Assembly (NCBI GenBank): GCA_934648845.1
Contig: CAKUFS010000008.1
Span: 1 to 64,000 of the forward strand
Origin: an uncultured Eggerthellaceae bacterium
GTDB taxonomy: Bacteria > Actinomycetota > Coriobacteriia > Coriobacteriales > Eggerthellaceae
Length of the DNA: 64,000 bases
Direction: 5' to 3'
Under the pieces are notes generated by a model. The model ran no database searches, was not told the origin of the DNA, and worked only from the letters and a program-made list of their open reading frames with translations. The translations under genes were made by a program, and so were the position numbers. Positions 44,673 to 52,730 of this stretch are shown piece by piece (the first letter of the stretch is position 1; every line of letters begins with the position of its first letter).

Positions 44673-44691
44673 CGCTCACATCACGTGAGCG
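44673..44691. repeat. perfect 7-bp inverted repeat upstream of the candidate SARP site
   Basis: CGCTCACATCACGTGAGCG: 7-bp arms around a 5-base loop, about 45 bp upstream of the 11-bp-period repeats and between the regulator's stop codon and the 144-aa gene. It could be a second operator or the regulator's terminator stem; no clean U-tract follows on either strand. Confidence 0.5.
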
Positions 44692-44808
44692 GCGGCACGA
44701 AAGCTTCCCAGCGCAATGCCGCGAAGGAGCCGCTCAGTTAGGGCACTCGCACGAAGCGGTAACACCCATGCACTTGACATTATGCAAGGTCAGGGCCCTG
44801 TTTCATCG

Positions 44809-46059
44809 CTAACACGAAGCTACAGGATCCGTTAAAACATACCATTCAGCGGAAACGCGTGCATCTGAACGAGGAAATCGGTCGTGAAAGGCAGACTTCA
44901 AGCGGTGCAGAATTGCCTCGGCGTTTTCCTCACCAGCCTCGGGAAGCAGCACTAAAAACTGCTTGGCATTCAGCCGCGAATACACATCCCCACTGCGCAA
45001 ATGCTGCGAAAGAATGGCCTCCACGCGACGGGCGTCAAGCGCGACATTCTTCGAATTGTCGTAAGAAATGGCAACCACCACGGCATTACGCTTCGCGCGG
45101 CCCGCATTACGTGCTTCGCGACGCACAAGCGACAAGAACGAGTTCCAGTCGCAACGCATTCCCTTGCCGTCAAACGCCTCTTCGTTCAAGATGCAACGCA
45201 CCGAATCAATGGGCATTACTTCACCACTGATTGCCTGACGTGCCTCTTCGTAGGCAAGCTGCAATTCAGAAGAAGGAACAACGCCCAACTTGTCGTTGAA
45301 CAGCTTGCTCACGTTTTCGAACACCGCAACGGCTTTTTCGGGACAACCCGATGCCGTAAGCGCGCGGATGTAGCGGATGTTCAACTCTTCCGATTCCGGC
45401 GCAAAACGCAGTGCACGCTCGCAAACTGCAGCAATTTCGGACATGTTTTCCTCGCCGCTCAGCAGACGCGTAAGAGTCAGGCACTCGTTGATATACGCCG
45501 AGCGACCGTATGCGTTAATGGGAGCAACCCAGCTTTCGCCCTCAAAGCCAGGAAGAAAATCGCCGCGATAGATATCAACGGCGCGTTTATGCAGGTCAAT
45601 GCGCTCTTCGGCACTCTGAGCAAGATCGGCCTTGGCAATAAAATCTTGGAAGATATCCAGGTCAACCAACGTCGTATACTGCGGATTCCATCGGTATGCA
45701 CCCGGGCGCGCCACAATCAAGTCGCGCGCATGCGGCAGCCCCAAGTTCGCCAGCGCATCACGCGCACGGCTCACGTTGTGCTGAAGCGTTTTCAGCGGAT
45801 CGTCGCGTTTTTGGGTTTCGTCCCACAGCACTTCGAAAAGCTCGTTAACGGGAACATCACGATCGCGATGAATCACCAGATAAGCCACTAGCATCCAAAT
45901 ACGACGGCCGCGACCAGCTATATTAATGGATTCGTTTTCAGGGGTACCCTCTTCAGGATTTTGCGTGCTCAGAGAAAAAGCGCCCAGCGTGCGCACAAAA
46001 ATGGAACCCTGAGCGGGATTGTTGTCCTGGCGCGTTTTTCCAGTCGTCGTCTTTGCCAT
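44809..46059 (-). CDS. BTAD/SARP-type transcriptional regulator with degenerate GGDEF-like C-terminus
   Basis: 416 aa. After a polar N-terminus, residues about 20-105 form an OmpR/SARP-like winged helix (VRTLGAFSLST, RRIWMLVAYLVIHRDRDVPV, LKTLQHNVSRARDAL). Residues about 115-265 are the bacterial transcriptional activation domain with TPR-like helices (DIYRGDFLPGFEGESWV, KLGVVPSSELQLAYEEAR). The last 90 residues resemble a GGDEF domain (AVVVAISYDNSKN, SGDVYSRLNAKQFLVLLPEA), but the catalytic GGDEF is LNAKQF, so cyclase activity is not expected. It lies directly upstream of the giant surface protein unit and is the obvious candidate to activate it through the repeats at 44611-44630. Confidence 0.87.
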   Translation of the reverse strand: MAKTTTGKTRQDNNPAQGSIFVRTLGAFSLSTQNPEEGTPENESINIAGRGRRIWMLVAYLVIHRDRDVPVNELFEVLWDETQKRDDPLKTLQHNVSRARDALANLGLPHARDLIVARPGAYRWNPQYTTLVDLDIFQDFIAKADLAQSAEERIDLHKRAVDIYRGDFLPGFEGESWVAPINAYGRSAYINECLTLTRLLSGEENMSEIAAVCERALRFAPESEELNIRYIRALTASGCPEKAVAVFENVSKLFNDKLGVVPSSELQLAYEEARQAISGEVMPIDSVRCILNEEAFDGKGMRCDWNSFLSLVRREARNAGRAKRNAVVVAISYDNSKNVALDARRVEAILSQHLRSGDVYSRLNAKQFLVLLPEAGEENAEAILHRLKSAFHDRFPRSDARVSAEWYVLTDPVASC

Positions 46060-46381
46060 GATTCATCTCCCCCTCTTGATTCCATGCGCTCCGTTGAATG
46101 TTCAATATAACATATATGCAAACGTCTACTATTGAGTGATAGATATCATATTATTTATAGCACATATTTTAACCTAGAATTGCCCCGCAGGCACTGTTTA
46201 TCACATTTTTAATTGACGCTTGCGGCGAAAATGGGACATATGTCCCATTTTTCAGGGGTCAAAGTAGACCCTTTGGAACACAAGTTGGCACGTGCTCTTT
46301 CAGGCATTGTAACACGATAAGCTGCAGAAACGCTGAAATCGGTAACGGCAGTAGAGCGGAAATGGCGAGAGTGGCCCTGGA
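46060..46381. other. AT-rich region upstream of the BTAD regulator
   Basis: Strongly AT-rich at 46100-46200, as expected for the regulator's promoter. It contains a 24-bp perfect palindrome (46228-46251, listed separately) and, next to it, a GGGGTC-AAAGTA-GACCC inverted repeat (about 46255-46272). No gene. Confidence 0.45.
46228..46251. repeat. 24-bp perfect palindrome
   Basis: AAAATGGGACAT followed directly by its reverse complement, no loop. It lies 170 bp upstream of the BTAD regulator start. A dimeric regulator could bind here; no regulator could be assigned. Confidence 0.85.
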
Positions 46382-46675
46382 CTAATCTGACCAAACCACA
46401 CTGCGACGATTGTTTCGTTTCGCGCGGTAAATCTTCTTTCTCGATTCAAGTTGTCGAAAAATCGGAGCTAATGCGCAAAATATTCCTGTTCGGGGTAGGT
46501 AGGCAAACCAACACCAAGAGAGCCATCCTGCATTGCTCCCTGTGACCTGGGGAAATGCGATGTAAAACGCTGCGTATCCAAGTAAAACGAACGGAACCGC
46601 GATGTTTCCGCTCATGCATATGCCCCGAACAGGAATATTTTGCACATTGACAGCGAAAAACGACAACATGGACAT
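46382..46675 (-). pseudogene. possible fragment of a membrane protein gene
   Basis: A 97-codon frame with two hydrophobic stretches (GNIAVPFVLLGYAAFYIAF and WLSWCWFAYLPRTGIFCALA) and a basic C-terminus. It looks more protein-like than most frames in this gap, but there is no ribosome binding site, and the start choice is arbitrary. It may be the remaining C-terminal part of a multi-TM protein or simply chance; I cannot name a family. Confidence 0.25.
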
Positions 46676-46830
46676 GAAGCAAAGAAGTGAGAGGATGGGA
46701 GAGCGCGAATAGAGGGCAGAACGGGACGAGAAAGAAGGCGGCCGCACCGGAGCAAAAAGCAGCAGGGCGATGCGCGCATGTCAAAACTGCATACAGCCTC
46801 AAGCGTGCGTCAACTAACGCACCACCGCAT

Positions 46831-46846
46831 TGTTTCACGGGAAACA
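46831..46846. promoter_or_regulatory. parS-like ParB-binding site
   Basis: TGTTTCACGGGAAACA matches the bacterial parS consensus TGTTTCACGTGAAACA at 15 of 16 positions. It sits in a slightly longer 10-bp hairpin (46827-46850) in an intergenic region, 230 bp before the transglutaminase-like gene. The exact reverse complement occurs at 56473-56488. Confidence 0.75.
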
Positions 46847-47079
46847 ATGCGTTATCTATAACGGATCGGCTGTTTTACTATCCCGCCCACCAGGGAATAC
46901 GATAGAATGGACTTTGTATGCTCATACGCATACAAATGCGATTCGCGCTCTCGTATGGAAGCTTGAACCGTGCCCACGTGCGTGCGCAGGGGCAAATGCC
47001 TTTACTACTGCACGCGCCAACCAAACCGACAACAATTACGCGCCTGCGCACCCGCTGAAAACCAGCAGAAAGGCAGCTC

Positions 47080-47994
47080 TTGCACCGCTTTCGTCACATT
47101 GCAGCATTGACTTTCGCCCTGCTGCTTCTTTCTGCTTGCCTGTGCTCTTGTGACAACGCGAAAGCAGCAGTCGCAGGAAAAGACGGCAGTGGCTACGATA
47201 TCCCCGACATGCGCACAATCGTGTTTGACCAGGCAGAAGCTACAAGCGCGCGAGGTTGCACAGTTGACACAAGCAATGCCGCCGCTGGATACATTTGTGC
47301 GCAGGCAACCAGCGCAAGCCCCCTGAAGTTCCAAGTGCTTTGCAATGGCAACAGCTACAACTACGACATGCCCAACGATGGAACGACCGAGGCCTTCCCC
47401 TTGAACATGGGAGACGGCACGTACACGCTGCGTGTCATGCAGAAAATCGAGGGCAACAACTACGTTCAGCTGTTCTCGACGCAGGTTGACGTGCAGCTGA
47501 ACTCTGAATTTGAGCCGTTTTTGAACCCGAGCATTTACTGCGATTTCAGCTCGGAAAGTGATTGCGTGAAGAAAGCGCATGAACTAGCGGCAAACGCAAA
47601 AGACCACGCCGCAGCCGCGGAAGCCATTTATAGCTGGGTTGTAGACAACATTACTTACGACACCGAAAAAGCAGCTCAAATGCAAAATGCCACGGGATAT
47701 TTGCCCGATCCCGATGAAACGTTTCATACGAAAACGGGCATCTGCTTTGACTACGCTTCGCTTGCGGCAGCCATGCTGCGCAGCGTGGGGATTCCGACAA
47801 AAATCGTGACAGGGTACGTGGCCGATCAATCTATTTATCACGCCTGGAATATGGTGTATATGCAGGATAAATGGGTAAACGTGAGTTTCACGGCGCCCGA
47901 AGGAGAATGGACACGCATCGACACAACGTTCGCTGCTTCGGGACCGCAAGTCGTGGGTGGAAAAGACGATTACGTGGATAGGTTCACCTACTAG
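47080..47994 (+). CDS. transglutaminase-like domain lipoprotein
   Basis: 304 aa. The N-terminus has a hydrophobic stretch ending in a lipobox-like LLLSAC, so it is probably a lipoprotein on the outer face of the membrane. The C-terminal transglutaminase-like core has the cysteine in KTGICFDYASLAAAMLRSVG, the histidine in SIYHAWNMVY and the aspartate in WTRIDTTFAA, a complete catalytic triad. Such proteins act as cysteine proteases or crosslinkers on cell wall or surface proteins. The start is a TTG with an AAAGG site. It sits directly upstream of the pilus-like operon, with a possible separate promoter for that operon at 48018. Confidence 0.85.
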   Translation: MHRFRHIAALTFALLLLSACLCSCDNAKAAVAGKDGSGYDIPDMRTIVFDQAEATSARGCTVDTSNAAAGYICAQATSASPLKFQVLCNGNSYNYDMPNDGTTEAFPLNMGDGTYTLRVMQKIEGNNYVQLFSTQVDVQLNSEFEPFLNPSIYCDFSSESDCVKKAHELAANAKDHAAAAEAIYSWVVDNITYDTEKAAQMQNATGYLPDPDETFHTKTGICFDYASLAAAMLRSVGIPTKIVTGYVADQSIYHAWNMVYMQDKWVNVSFTAPEGEWTRIDTTFAASGPQVVGGKDDYVDRFTY

Positions 47995-48017
47995 TACGTA
48001 GAAAACGATAGAGACGG

Positions 48018-48023
48018 TATAAT
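48018..48023 (+). promoter_or_regulatory. -10 element candidate for the pilus-like operon
   Basis: A perfect TATAAT lies 78 bases before the GspF/PilC start codon and 24 bases after the transglutaminase stop. No good -35 box is found at the expected spacing, so a promoter needing an activator or read-through from upstream are both possible. Confidence 0.4.
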
Positions 48024-48100
48024 AGAAAGTTGACCAGCGCCAAGACGACAAAGCCAAAGGGCACAGGCAGCCGCCAAAGCGCAAAGAAGAGGAGAAACGC

Positions 48101-49153
48101 ATGAGCCAGAAAATGCTCGAAAGCAGCGCCATCAGCACCTTTTGCGATAGCGTTGCCGCCATGTTCTCTGCGGGCATTCAGGTTGATGAGGCGTTGAGCA
48201 TCTTAAGTGAAAGCTCCGCCGATAAACAGTTCGTTCATGTTTGCGCGCAGGCACACCGCTCAGTTGCTGCTGGTGAGTCGCTTTCCGAGTCGCTTGAGCA
48301 AACAGGCGCATTCCCGCCGCACGTGGTGGGCTCTTTAAGCGCGGGCGAGGAATCGGGCCGGGTGGAAGAAGTGCTTCGTGGCCTGGCTCTTTACTATAAC
48401 GAAGAAGCGCGCTTGTTCGCGAAGGTACGCCAGTCTATTAGCTATCCGGCCATTCTCTTTTGCATTATGGCGGTGATTATCGCGTTCGCCATTGTGGTGG
48501 TGCTTCCCGTGTTCGCCGACGTGTACGCAGGTTTTGCTGGCAGCTTGACCGCCGGTTCCTTCAGCTCGCTGAACGTTTCCGTGGTAGTGGGCTGGGTTGC
48601 CCTTGCCGTGACCATCGTGTGCGCGGTGCTGTGCATTGCTGGCAGCATTTTGGCGCGCAACGAAAACGGCCGCATGCGCCTGATCAGGTTCTTTGAGGGA
48701 ATGCCCCTTACGCGCAAAGCAATGTATCAACTGGCGTTGAGCCGGTTTACCTCGGCATTTTCCACGTATCTTTCCGCAGGCACGAACGTTGATGCCGCCA
48801 TGGAATACTCCATGTCGCTGGTTGAGCACCGCGGACTGCGCGCCAAGCTGAAGCAAACATGGCGCTCTATGATTGACCCGAACAATCCGCGAAGCCTGCA
48901 ACAGGCGATATTCGAGAACAACGTGTTTGGAACAGCGTATTCGCGCATGCTGACCATTGGCGCCGCCAGCGGCAACTTGGTTGAAGTGCTCAGCTCGCTT
49001 TCCGACATTTTCTTCGACGATGCCGTGGACCAAATCGATCGCACCATCGATAACATTGAACCCATTATGGCGGCGTTCATGACCATTGCCGTGGGTGCCA
49101 CGCTCATTGCCGTAATGTTGCCGCTGATTGGCATCATGGGTTCGCTGGGATAG
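48101..49153 (+). CDS. type II secretion / type IV pilus inner-membrane platform protein (GspF/PilC family)
   Basis: 350 aa. Two T2SSF domains (about residues 10-130 and 210-335), each followed or flanked by hydrophobic helices (about 112-140, 160-190 and a C-terminal helix around 320-345). Marks: ALSILSESS, GESLSESLEQTGAFPP, RQSISYPAILF, and TIGAASGNLVEVLSSLSDIF, the usual E/G-rich repeat of the family. It forms the platform that couples ATPase motion to pilus growth. AGAGGAGAAACGC precedes the ATG. First gene of a tight plus-strand operon ending in PilT. Confidence 0.92.
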   Translation: MSQKMLESSAISTFCDSVAAMFSAGIQVDEALSILSESSADKQFVHVCAQAHRSVAAGESLSESLEQTGAFPPHVVGSLSAGEESGRVEEVLRGLALYYNEEARLFAKVRQSISYPAILFCIMAVIIAFAIVVVLPVFADVYAGFAGSLTAGSFSSLNVSVVVGWVALAVTIVCAVLCIAGSILARNENGRMRLIRFFEGMPLTRKAMYQLALSRFTSAFSTYLSAGTNVDAAMEYSMSLVEHRGLRAKLKQTWRSMIDPNNPRSLQQAIFENNVFGTAYSRMLTIGAASGNLVEVLSSLSDIFFDDAVDQIDRTIDNIEPIMAAFMTIAVGATLIAVMLPLIGIMGSLG

Positions 49154-49168
49154 CGCAAGGGCACGCAT

Positions 49169-49507
49169 ATGGCATTGGCAATTTACAAAGAACGAGCGCA
49201 TGAGCAGGCGAAACGCCGCAGATTTCTACGAGATGTTTTGCCGTGGCTCATTATTATCGCGCTCATTTTCGGCGTGTTTTGCTTCCGTACCGTGTCCAGC
49301 AACATGCGCGAGCAAGGCGTTTTATCCATTCGCACCAGCATTTTGGAAGCCGCGGAGCAGTGCTATGCCATCGAAGGCGCCTATCCGCCTTCGCTTGACC
49401 ACCTGAAAGAGCAATACGGCATTCGTTACAACGAAGACGATTACCTGGTGAATTACAACGTTTTCGCAGCAAATGTCCAACCCACGGTTACGGTGACGCC
49501 GCGATGA
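49169..49507 (+). CDS. small pilin-like membrane protein of the pilus operon
   Basis: 112 aa. A basic N-terminus (RRRFLRDV) is followed by one membrane helix (about 25-42, LPWLIIIALIFGVFCF). A small soluble domain with AAEQCYAIEGAYPPSLDHLKEQYG follows, which is the alpha-helix-then-YPxSL pattern common in pseudopilin heads. No prepilin peptidase GFxxxE motif is visible, so it is not a classical pilin. It overlaps the next gene by ATGA. Confidence 0.7.
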   Translation: MALAIYKERAHEQAKRRRFLRDVLPWLIIIALIFGVFCFRTVSSNMREQGVLSIRTSILEAAEQCYAIEGAYPPSLDHLKEQYGIRYNEDDYLVNYNVFAANVQPTVTVTPR

Positions 49508-50238
49508 ACGACGCGATCAGGACATATCAGCCGGAAACCGCACGCCAGGCGCAGCGGCAACAGCGGACACAGGTGAGCGTAGCGACATCGCATGATGGGC
49601 GCGCCGACCACATGGGGCAGTATTTCACGTTAGTGCTGTTCGGTGCGTTTGTAGTGTTGTTGCTTTTGGGCCTGTGGATGGGAACGGTCGCGTTTCGTAC
49701 CATCACCGTCATGCAGGATGCCACCGATGATGCGCGTCTGGCACTTACGTCCCTGCAAAACCGCGTGCGCTCGTTTGACCAGGCAGATTCGTTTGGCACC
49801 GCCCAAGGTCCAGAAGGCCCCGCCATCGTGTTCACGTACAAGTTGGAAGCCGGCGACTACGAAACACGCTTGTACCTGTACCAAGGCGCACTCGTTCAGG
49901 AGCTCGCGTTTTCCACCGATCCTTATCTGCCTATGACAGCCACGAAAATCGTTGAGACATCTACGTTCGCGTTCACCTGCGAAGACGGCCTGCTCAGCGT
50001 AACGTGCGATCAGGGAACCGTTGATGTTGCCCTGCGCAGCGAAGTTCTGACCAGCACAAATGCTGGGGAAGGCGTCGCGGATGCTGGTGCTGACGAAGCG
50101 GGCGCGGCGGACGGCACGGAGCCGGAAGCGGTTGACGCAAACGGCAACGCAACGCGCGCGGGCGATGCGGCAGAACCGGCGGACGCAAACGGCAACACAA
50201 CGCGTGCGAGCGGCTCGGCGGCAAAGGGAGGTGCGTAA
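49504..50238 (+). CDS. DUF4860-type pilus operon protein
   Basis: 244 aa. One membrane helix near residues 38-60 (YFTLVLFGAFVVLLLLGLWM) is followed by a soluble extracytoplasmic domain of about 130 residues (YKLEAGDYETRLYLYQGALV). The C-terminus is Ala/Asp/Asn-rich with a duplicated DANGNxTRA unit. The arrangement matches DUF4860 proteins found in small type II secretion/pilus clusters. Start codon overlaps the previous stop (ATGA) and the stop overlaps the next start (TAATG), so translation is coupled on both sides. Confidence 0.7.
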   Translation: MNDAIRTYQPETARQAQRQQRTQVSVATSHDGRADHMGQYFTLVLFGAFVVLLLLGLWMGTVAFRTITVMQDATDDARLALTSLQNRVRSFDQADSFGTAQGPEGPAIVFTYKLEAGDYETRLYLYQGALVQELAFSTDPYLPMTATKIVETSTFAFTCEDGLLSVTCDQGTVDVALRSEVLTSTNAGEGVADAGADEAGAADGTEPEAVDANGNATRAGDAAEPADANGNTTRASGSAAKGGA

Positions 50239-50852
50239 TGGATCCTCGAACTCCTTCGGGACGCATGCCTTCCCCAAACAACCTTATCTCGCAGTCTCTG
50301 CGACGCAACCGAAAAGGCGCGTGGCGCGGAACAGCGCTTATCGTTGAAATTCTGGTCATCCTCGTGGTGGTCGTTGCCTGCCTGACCGTTTTCGTCAAAC
50401 TGTTTAGCTACGCGTACACCAGCAACGCTTACGACCAGCATCGCGCGCACGCCATCACGCTTGGCACGAACCAGGCGGAGCGCTTTGCAGCAGACACTTC
50501 GCCTGCAACAGGCACGTTCACGCAGGACGAAGGGAAATACACAACCACCTGGACTATTACGGCCGAACCAACCGAGCGCGGAACGCTCTACTCCGCCGTT
50601 GTCTTGGTCTCCTATGCCGATCAGGAGCTTTACGCGCTGAGCACCGCAAGTTACGTGAGCTCGGCGCCAACAGTCGCGGCAACGGACACGGCGGATGCAG
50701 CAGACGCAGCGGCCGAGGCAGATGAAACCGCAAGCGAAGACGCCGATGATTCCGACAGCAAGAGCGGCAACGAAGGCAACAGGGGCAGTGGCACCACCGC
50801 CCTGAACAGCACATTCGCCGCAGAAACGTCCTCTCCGATAGGAGGTGAATAG
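50238..50852 (+). CDS. type II secretion / pilin-like protein
   Basis: 204 aa. The region GTALIVEILVILVVVVACLTVFVKLF (residues about 31-56) is a hydrophobic segment with a Glu at the position-5-like place, reminiscent of prepilin-type segments, but with a long 30-residue leader. The soluble part contains TTTWTITAEPTERGTLYSAVV, a pseudopilin-like strand, and ends in a low-complexity Ala/Asp/Glu/Ser tail. Start overlaps the preceding stop. Probably a minor pseudopilin; processing by a prepilin peptidase is uncertain. Confidence 0.68.
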   Translation: MDPRTPSGRMPSPNNLISQSLRRNRKGAWRGTALIVEILVILVVVVACLTVFVKLFSYAYTSNAYDQHRAHAITLGTNQAERFAADTSPATGTFTQDEGKYTTTWTITAEPTERGTLYSAVVLVSYADQELYALSTASYVSSAPTVAATDTADAADAAAEADETASEDADDSDSKSGNEGNRGSGTTALNSTFAAETSSPIGGE

Positions 50853-50853
50853 C

Positions 50854-51318
50854 ATGGCAAAGCACACTCGAAAACTTTCGGGCATCCGCATTGGACCCAT
50901 CACCATCTTGGTATTCGTCATTACGCTGTGCATTGCCGTGCTGGCAACGCTTTCGGTTACCACCGCGCGCGCAAACACCGCCTCGACCGAACGACAAATT
51001 TCGTTCACCAATGATGTATACGCGAACGAAACTGCAGCTCAAACCATGCTTTCCCTGGTTGACGCCGCATTGGCAGACGGAACAGACGGGGTACGGGCGC
51101 GCTTGAGCGCCATCGAGAAAGAAACGCAAACGGTGGCACATCCGGGCAGCGCAACGGTAACGCTTTCGGGGAACACACTGAACGCGCTGTTTGAAACGGA
51201 TTCCGGACGCCAACTTATCGTTGAGCTGAAGCTTTCCGGATCAACATATGAAATCGTAAAGTGGAAAACCGCAATGAACTGGAAAGAAGAGAGCAACGAA
51301 AAGCTCTGGGCAGGTTAG
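50854..51318 (+). CDS. hypothetical single-TM pilus operon protein
   Basis: 154 aa. One membrane helix (about residues 14-36, GPITILVFVITLCIAVLATLS) and an extracytoplasmic domain (FTNDVYANETAAQTMLSLVD, then beta-rich ELKLSGSTYEIVKW). No family recognised. One base separates it from the previous stop, and AGGAGG at the end of the previous gene is its ribosome binding site. The position between pilin-like genes and pilT suggests a structural or assembly role. Confidence 0.65.
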   Translation: MAKHTRKLSGIRIGPITILVFVITLCIAVLATLSVTTARANTASTERQISFTNDVYANETAAQTMLSLVDAALADGTDGVRARLSAIEKETQTVAHPGSATVTLSGNTLNALFETDSGRQLIVELKLSGSTYEIVKWKTAMNWKEESNEKLWAG

Positions 51319-51433
51319 CCGGGACGTGCAAAACGCCAACCCAAGAAAGAAACAAACGGGGCAACCTGAAAACATGCGCAAACGCGCCAGACCGATACAG
51401 CGAAGCGACGCAACGCGAACAGGAGAAACGAAC

Positions 51434-52507
51434 ATGGAATTGAAGTCATTTTTACAGCAAATGATCGACATCAAGGCATCCGATGTCTTCATCGTGGCGG
51501 GCCTTCCCATTTCCTACCGCTCAAACGGCCGCCAAAGCCGCATGAATGCCAGTCCGCTCACGCCCGAGCAAACGTTGGCGTTCGTGAAAAGCGTGTATGC
51601 GCTCGCAGGACGCGATTGGAAGATTTTCGAAGAGAACCTGAACCACGACGATGACTTCTCCTTCGCGTTGCCCGGCGTGGGGCGTTTCCGTGCGAACATC
51701 TTCCGCCAGCGCGGCTCGCTTTCGGCTGTCATTCGCATTATCCCGTTTGGCTTGCCCAACCCCCAGGAGTTCAATATTCCCGAAGAAGTGCTGCGCTGCA
51801 GCCGCTTCCAAAAAGGATTGGTGCTGGTCACGGGCCCAGCTGGCGCGGGTAAGTCCACCACACTCGCGTGCATCATCGACCGACTGAACCACGAGCGCGT
51901 GGGTCACATTATCACCATGGAAGACCCCATTGAATTCGCGCACAAGCACAATACGTGCATTGTGACGCAGCGCGAGATTCCCACCGATGTGGCAAGTTAT
52001 GGCGAAGCGCTGCGTTCCGCCCTGCGCGAAGCTCCCGATATCATGCTTTTGGGCGAAATGCGCGATTACGAGACTATCAGCACCGCAATCACGGCGGCGG
52101 AAACGGCGCAGTTGCTCCTTTCCACGCTGCACACTACTAGCGCAGCGGGCACCATCGATCGTATCATCGACGTCTTCCCTGCCACCCAGCAGCGCCAAAT
52201 CCGCTTGCAGCTGGCTTCTTCGCTGCAGGCTATTGTGTCGCAGCAGCTTATCCCCGCACTTGATGGTGGCGTGATTCCCGCGTTCGAAATCATGTTCATT
52301 ACGCCAGCTATTCGCAACCTGATCCGCGAGGAAAAAACGTACCAGATTGACAGCGCCATTGCATCGGGAAGCAGCCTAGGCATGCGCACCATGGACCAAA
52401 GCCTGTTTGACCTGGTAAAACAAGGGAAGGTTAGCAAAGAAACCGCGCTTCAGTATAGCATCCACTACCAGGCGCTGAAAAAGCGCTTCGACGCTGAAGG
52501 CATGTAA
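51434..52507 (+). CDS. pilT: type IV pilus retraction-type ATPase PilT
   Basis: 357 aa, the normal PilT length. Marks: the N-terminal IKASDVFIVAGLP segment, Walker A GPAGAGKSTT, the Asp box ITMEDPIEFAHKH, Walker B APDIMLLGEMRDYETIS, and the His box LLLSTLHTTSAAGTIDRIIDVFP. A C-terminal PilT-type tail (FEIMFITPAIRNLIREEKTY) follows. It is last in the operon. No PilB/GspE extension ATPase, prepilin peptidase or PilM-O set is encoded here, so PilT either works with partners encoded elsewhere or is the only motor of a minimal system. Start set by AGGAGAAACGAAC; the upstream open frame lacks similarity. Confidence 0.95.
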   Translation: MELKSFLQQMIDIKASDVFIVAGLPISYRSNGRQSRMNASPLTPEQTLAFVKSVYALAGRDWKIFEENLNHDDDFSFALPGVGRFRANIFRQRGSLSAVIRIIPFGLPNPQEFNIPEEVLRCSRFQKGLVLVTGPAGAGKSTTLACIIDRLNHERVGHIITMEDPIEFAHKHNTCIVTQREIPTDVASYGEALRSALREAPDIMLLGEMRDYETISTAITAAETAQLLLSTLHTTSAAGTIDRIIDVFPATQQRQIRLQLASSLQAIVSQQLIPALDGGVIPAFEIMFITPAIRNLIREEKTYQIDSAIASGSSLGMRTMDQSLFDLVKQGKVSKETALQYSIHYQALKKRFDAEGM

Positions 52508-52549
52508 GCGCCCCCGAAGCCACGCGCGAACGCACGCTGCTAGTAAAAT

Positions 52550-52613
52550 CGGGCGGGGAAGGTGAAGCGAAGGCTGCGAAGCTTCTGAGCGAAACCTTCC
52601 CCGCTCGTTTTTA
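52550..52613 (+). terminator. rho-independent terminator of the pilus-like operon
   Basis: CGGGCGGGGAAGGT (52550-52563) and ACCTTCCCCGCTCG (52594-52607) form a 14-bp stem with one mismatch or wobble, with a further small hairpin in the loop, followed by TTTTTA. It lies 43 bases after the pilT stop. Confidence 0.85.
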
Positions 52614-52662
52614 CAGCAAGCACAACGGACAACAAAGCTCACAAACGCCTCCAAAGCACAAA

Positions 52663-52686
52663 GAAGGGGGCCGAAGCCCCCTTCCT
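52663..52686 (-). terminator. terminator of hpf
   Basis: GAAGGGGGC (52663-52671) and GCCCCCTTC (52676-52684) form a perfect 9-bp stem with a CGAA/TTCG tetraloop; the minus strand continues TTTGTG. It lies 47 bases past the hpf stop. Confidence 0.8.
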
Positions 52687-52730
52687 AGAATCATTCGTAG
52701 CGACATGAAGCGCGCACGGCGAACCGCGCC

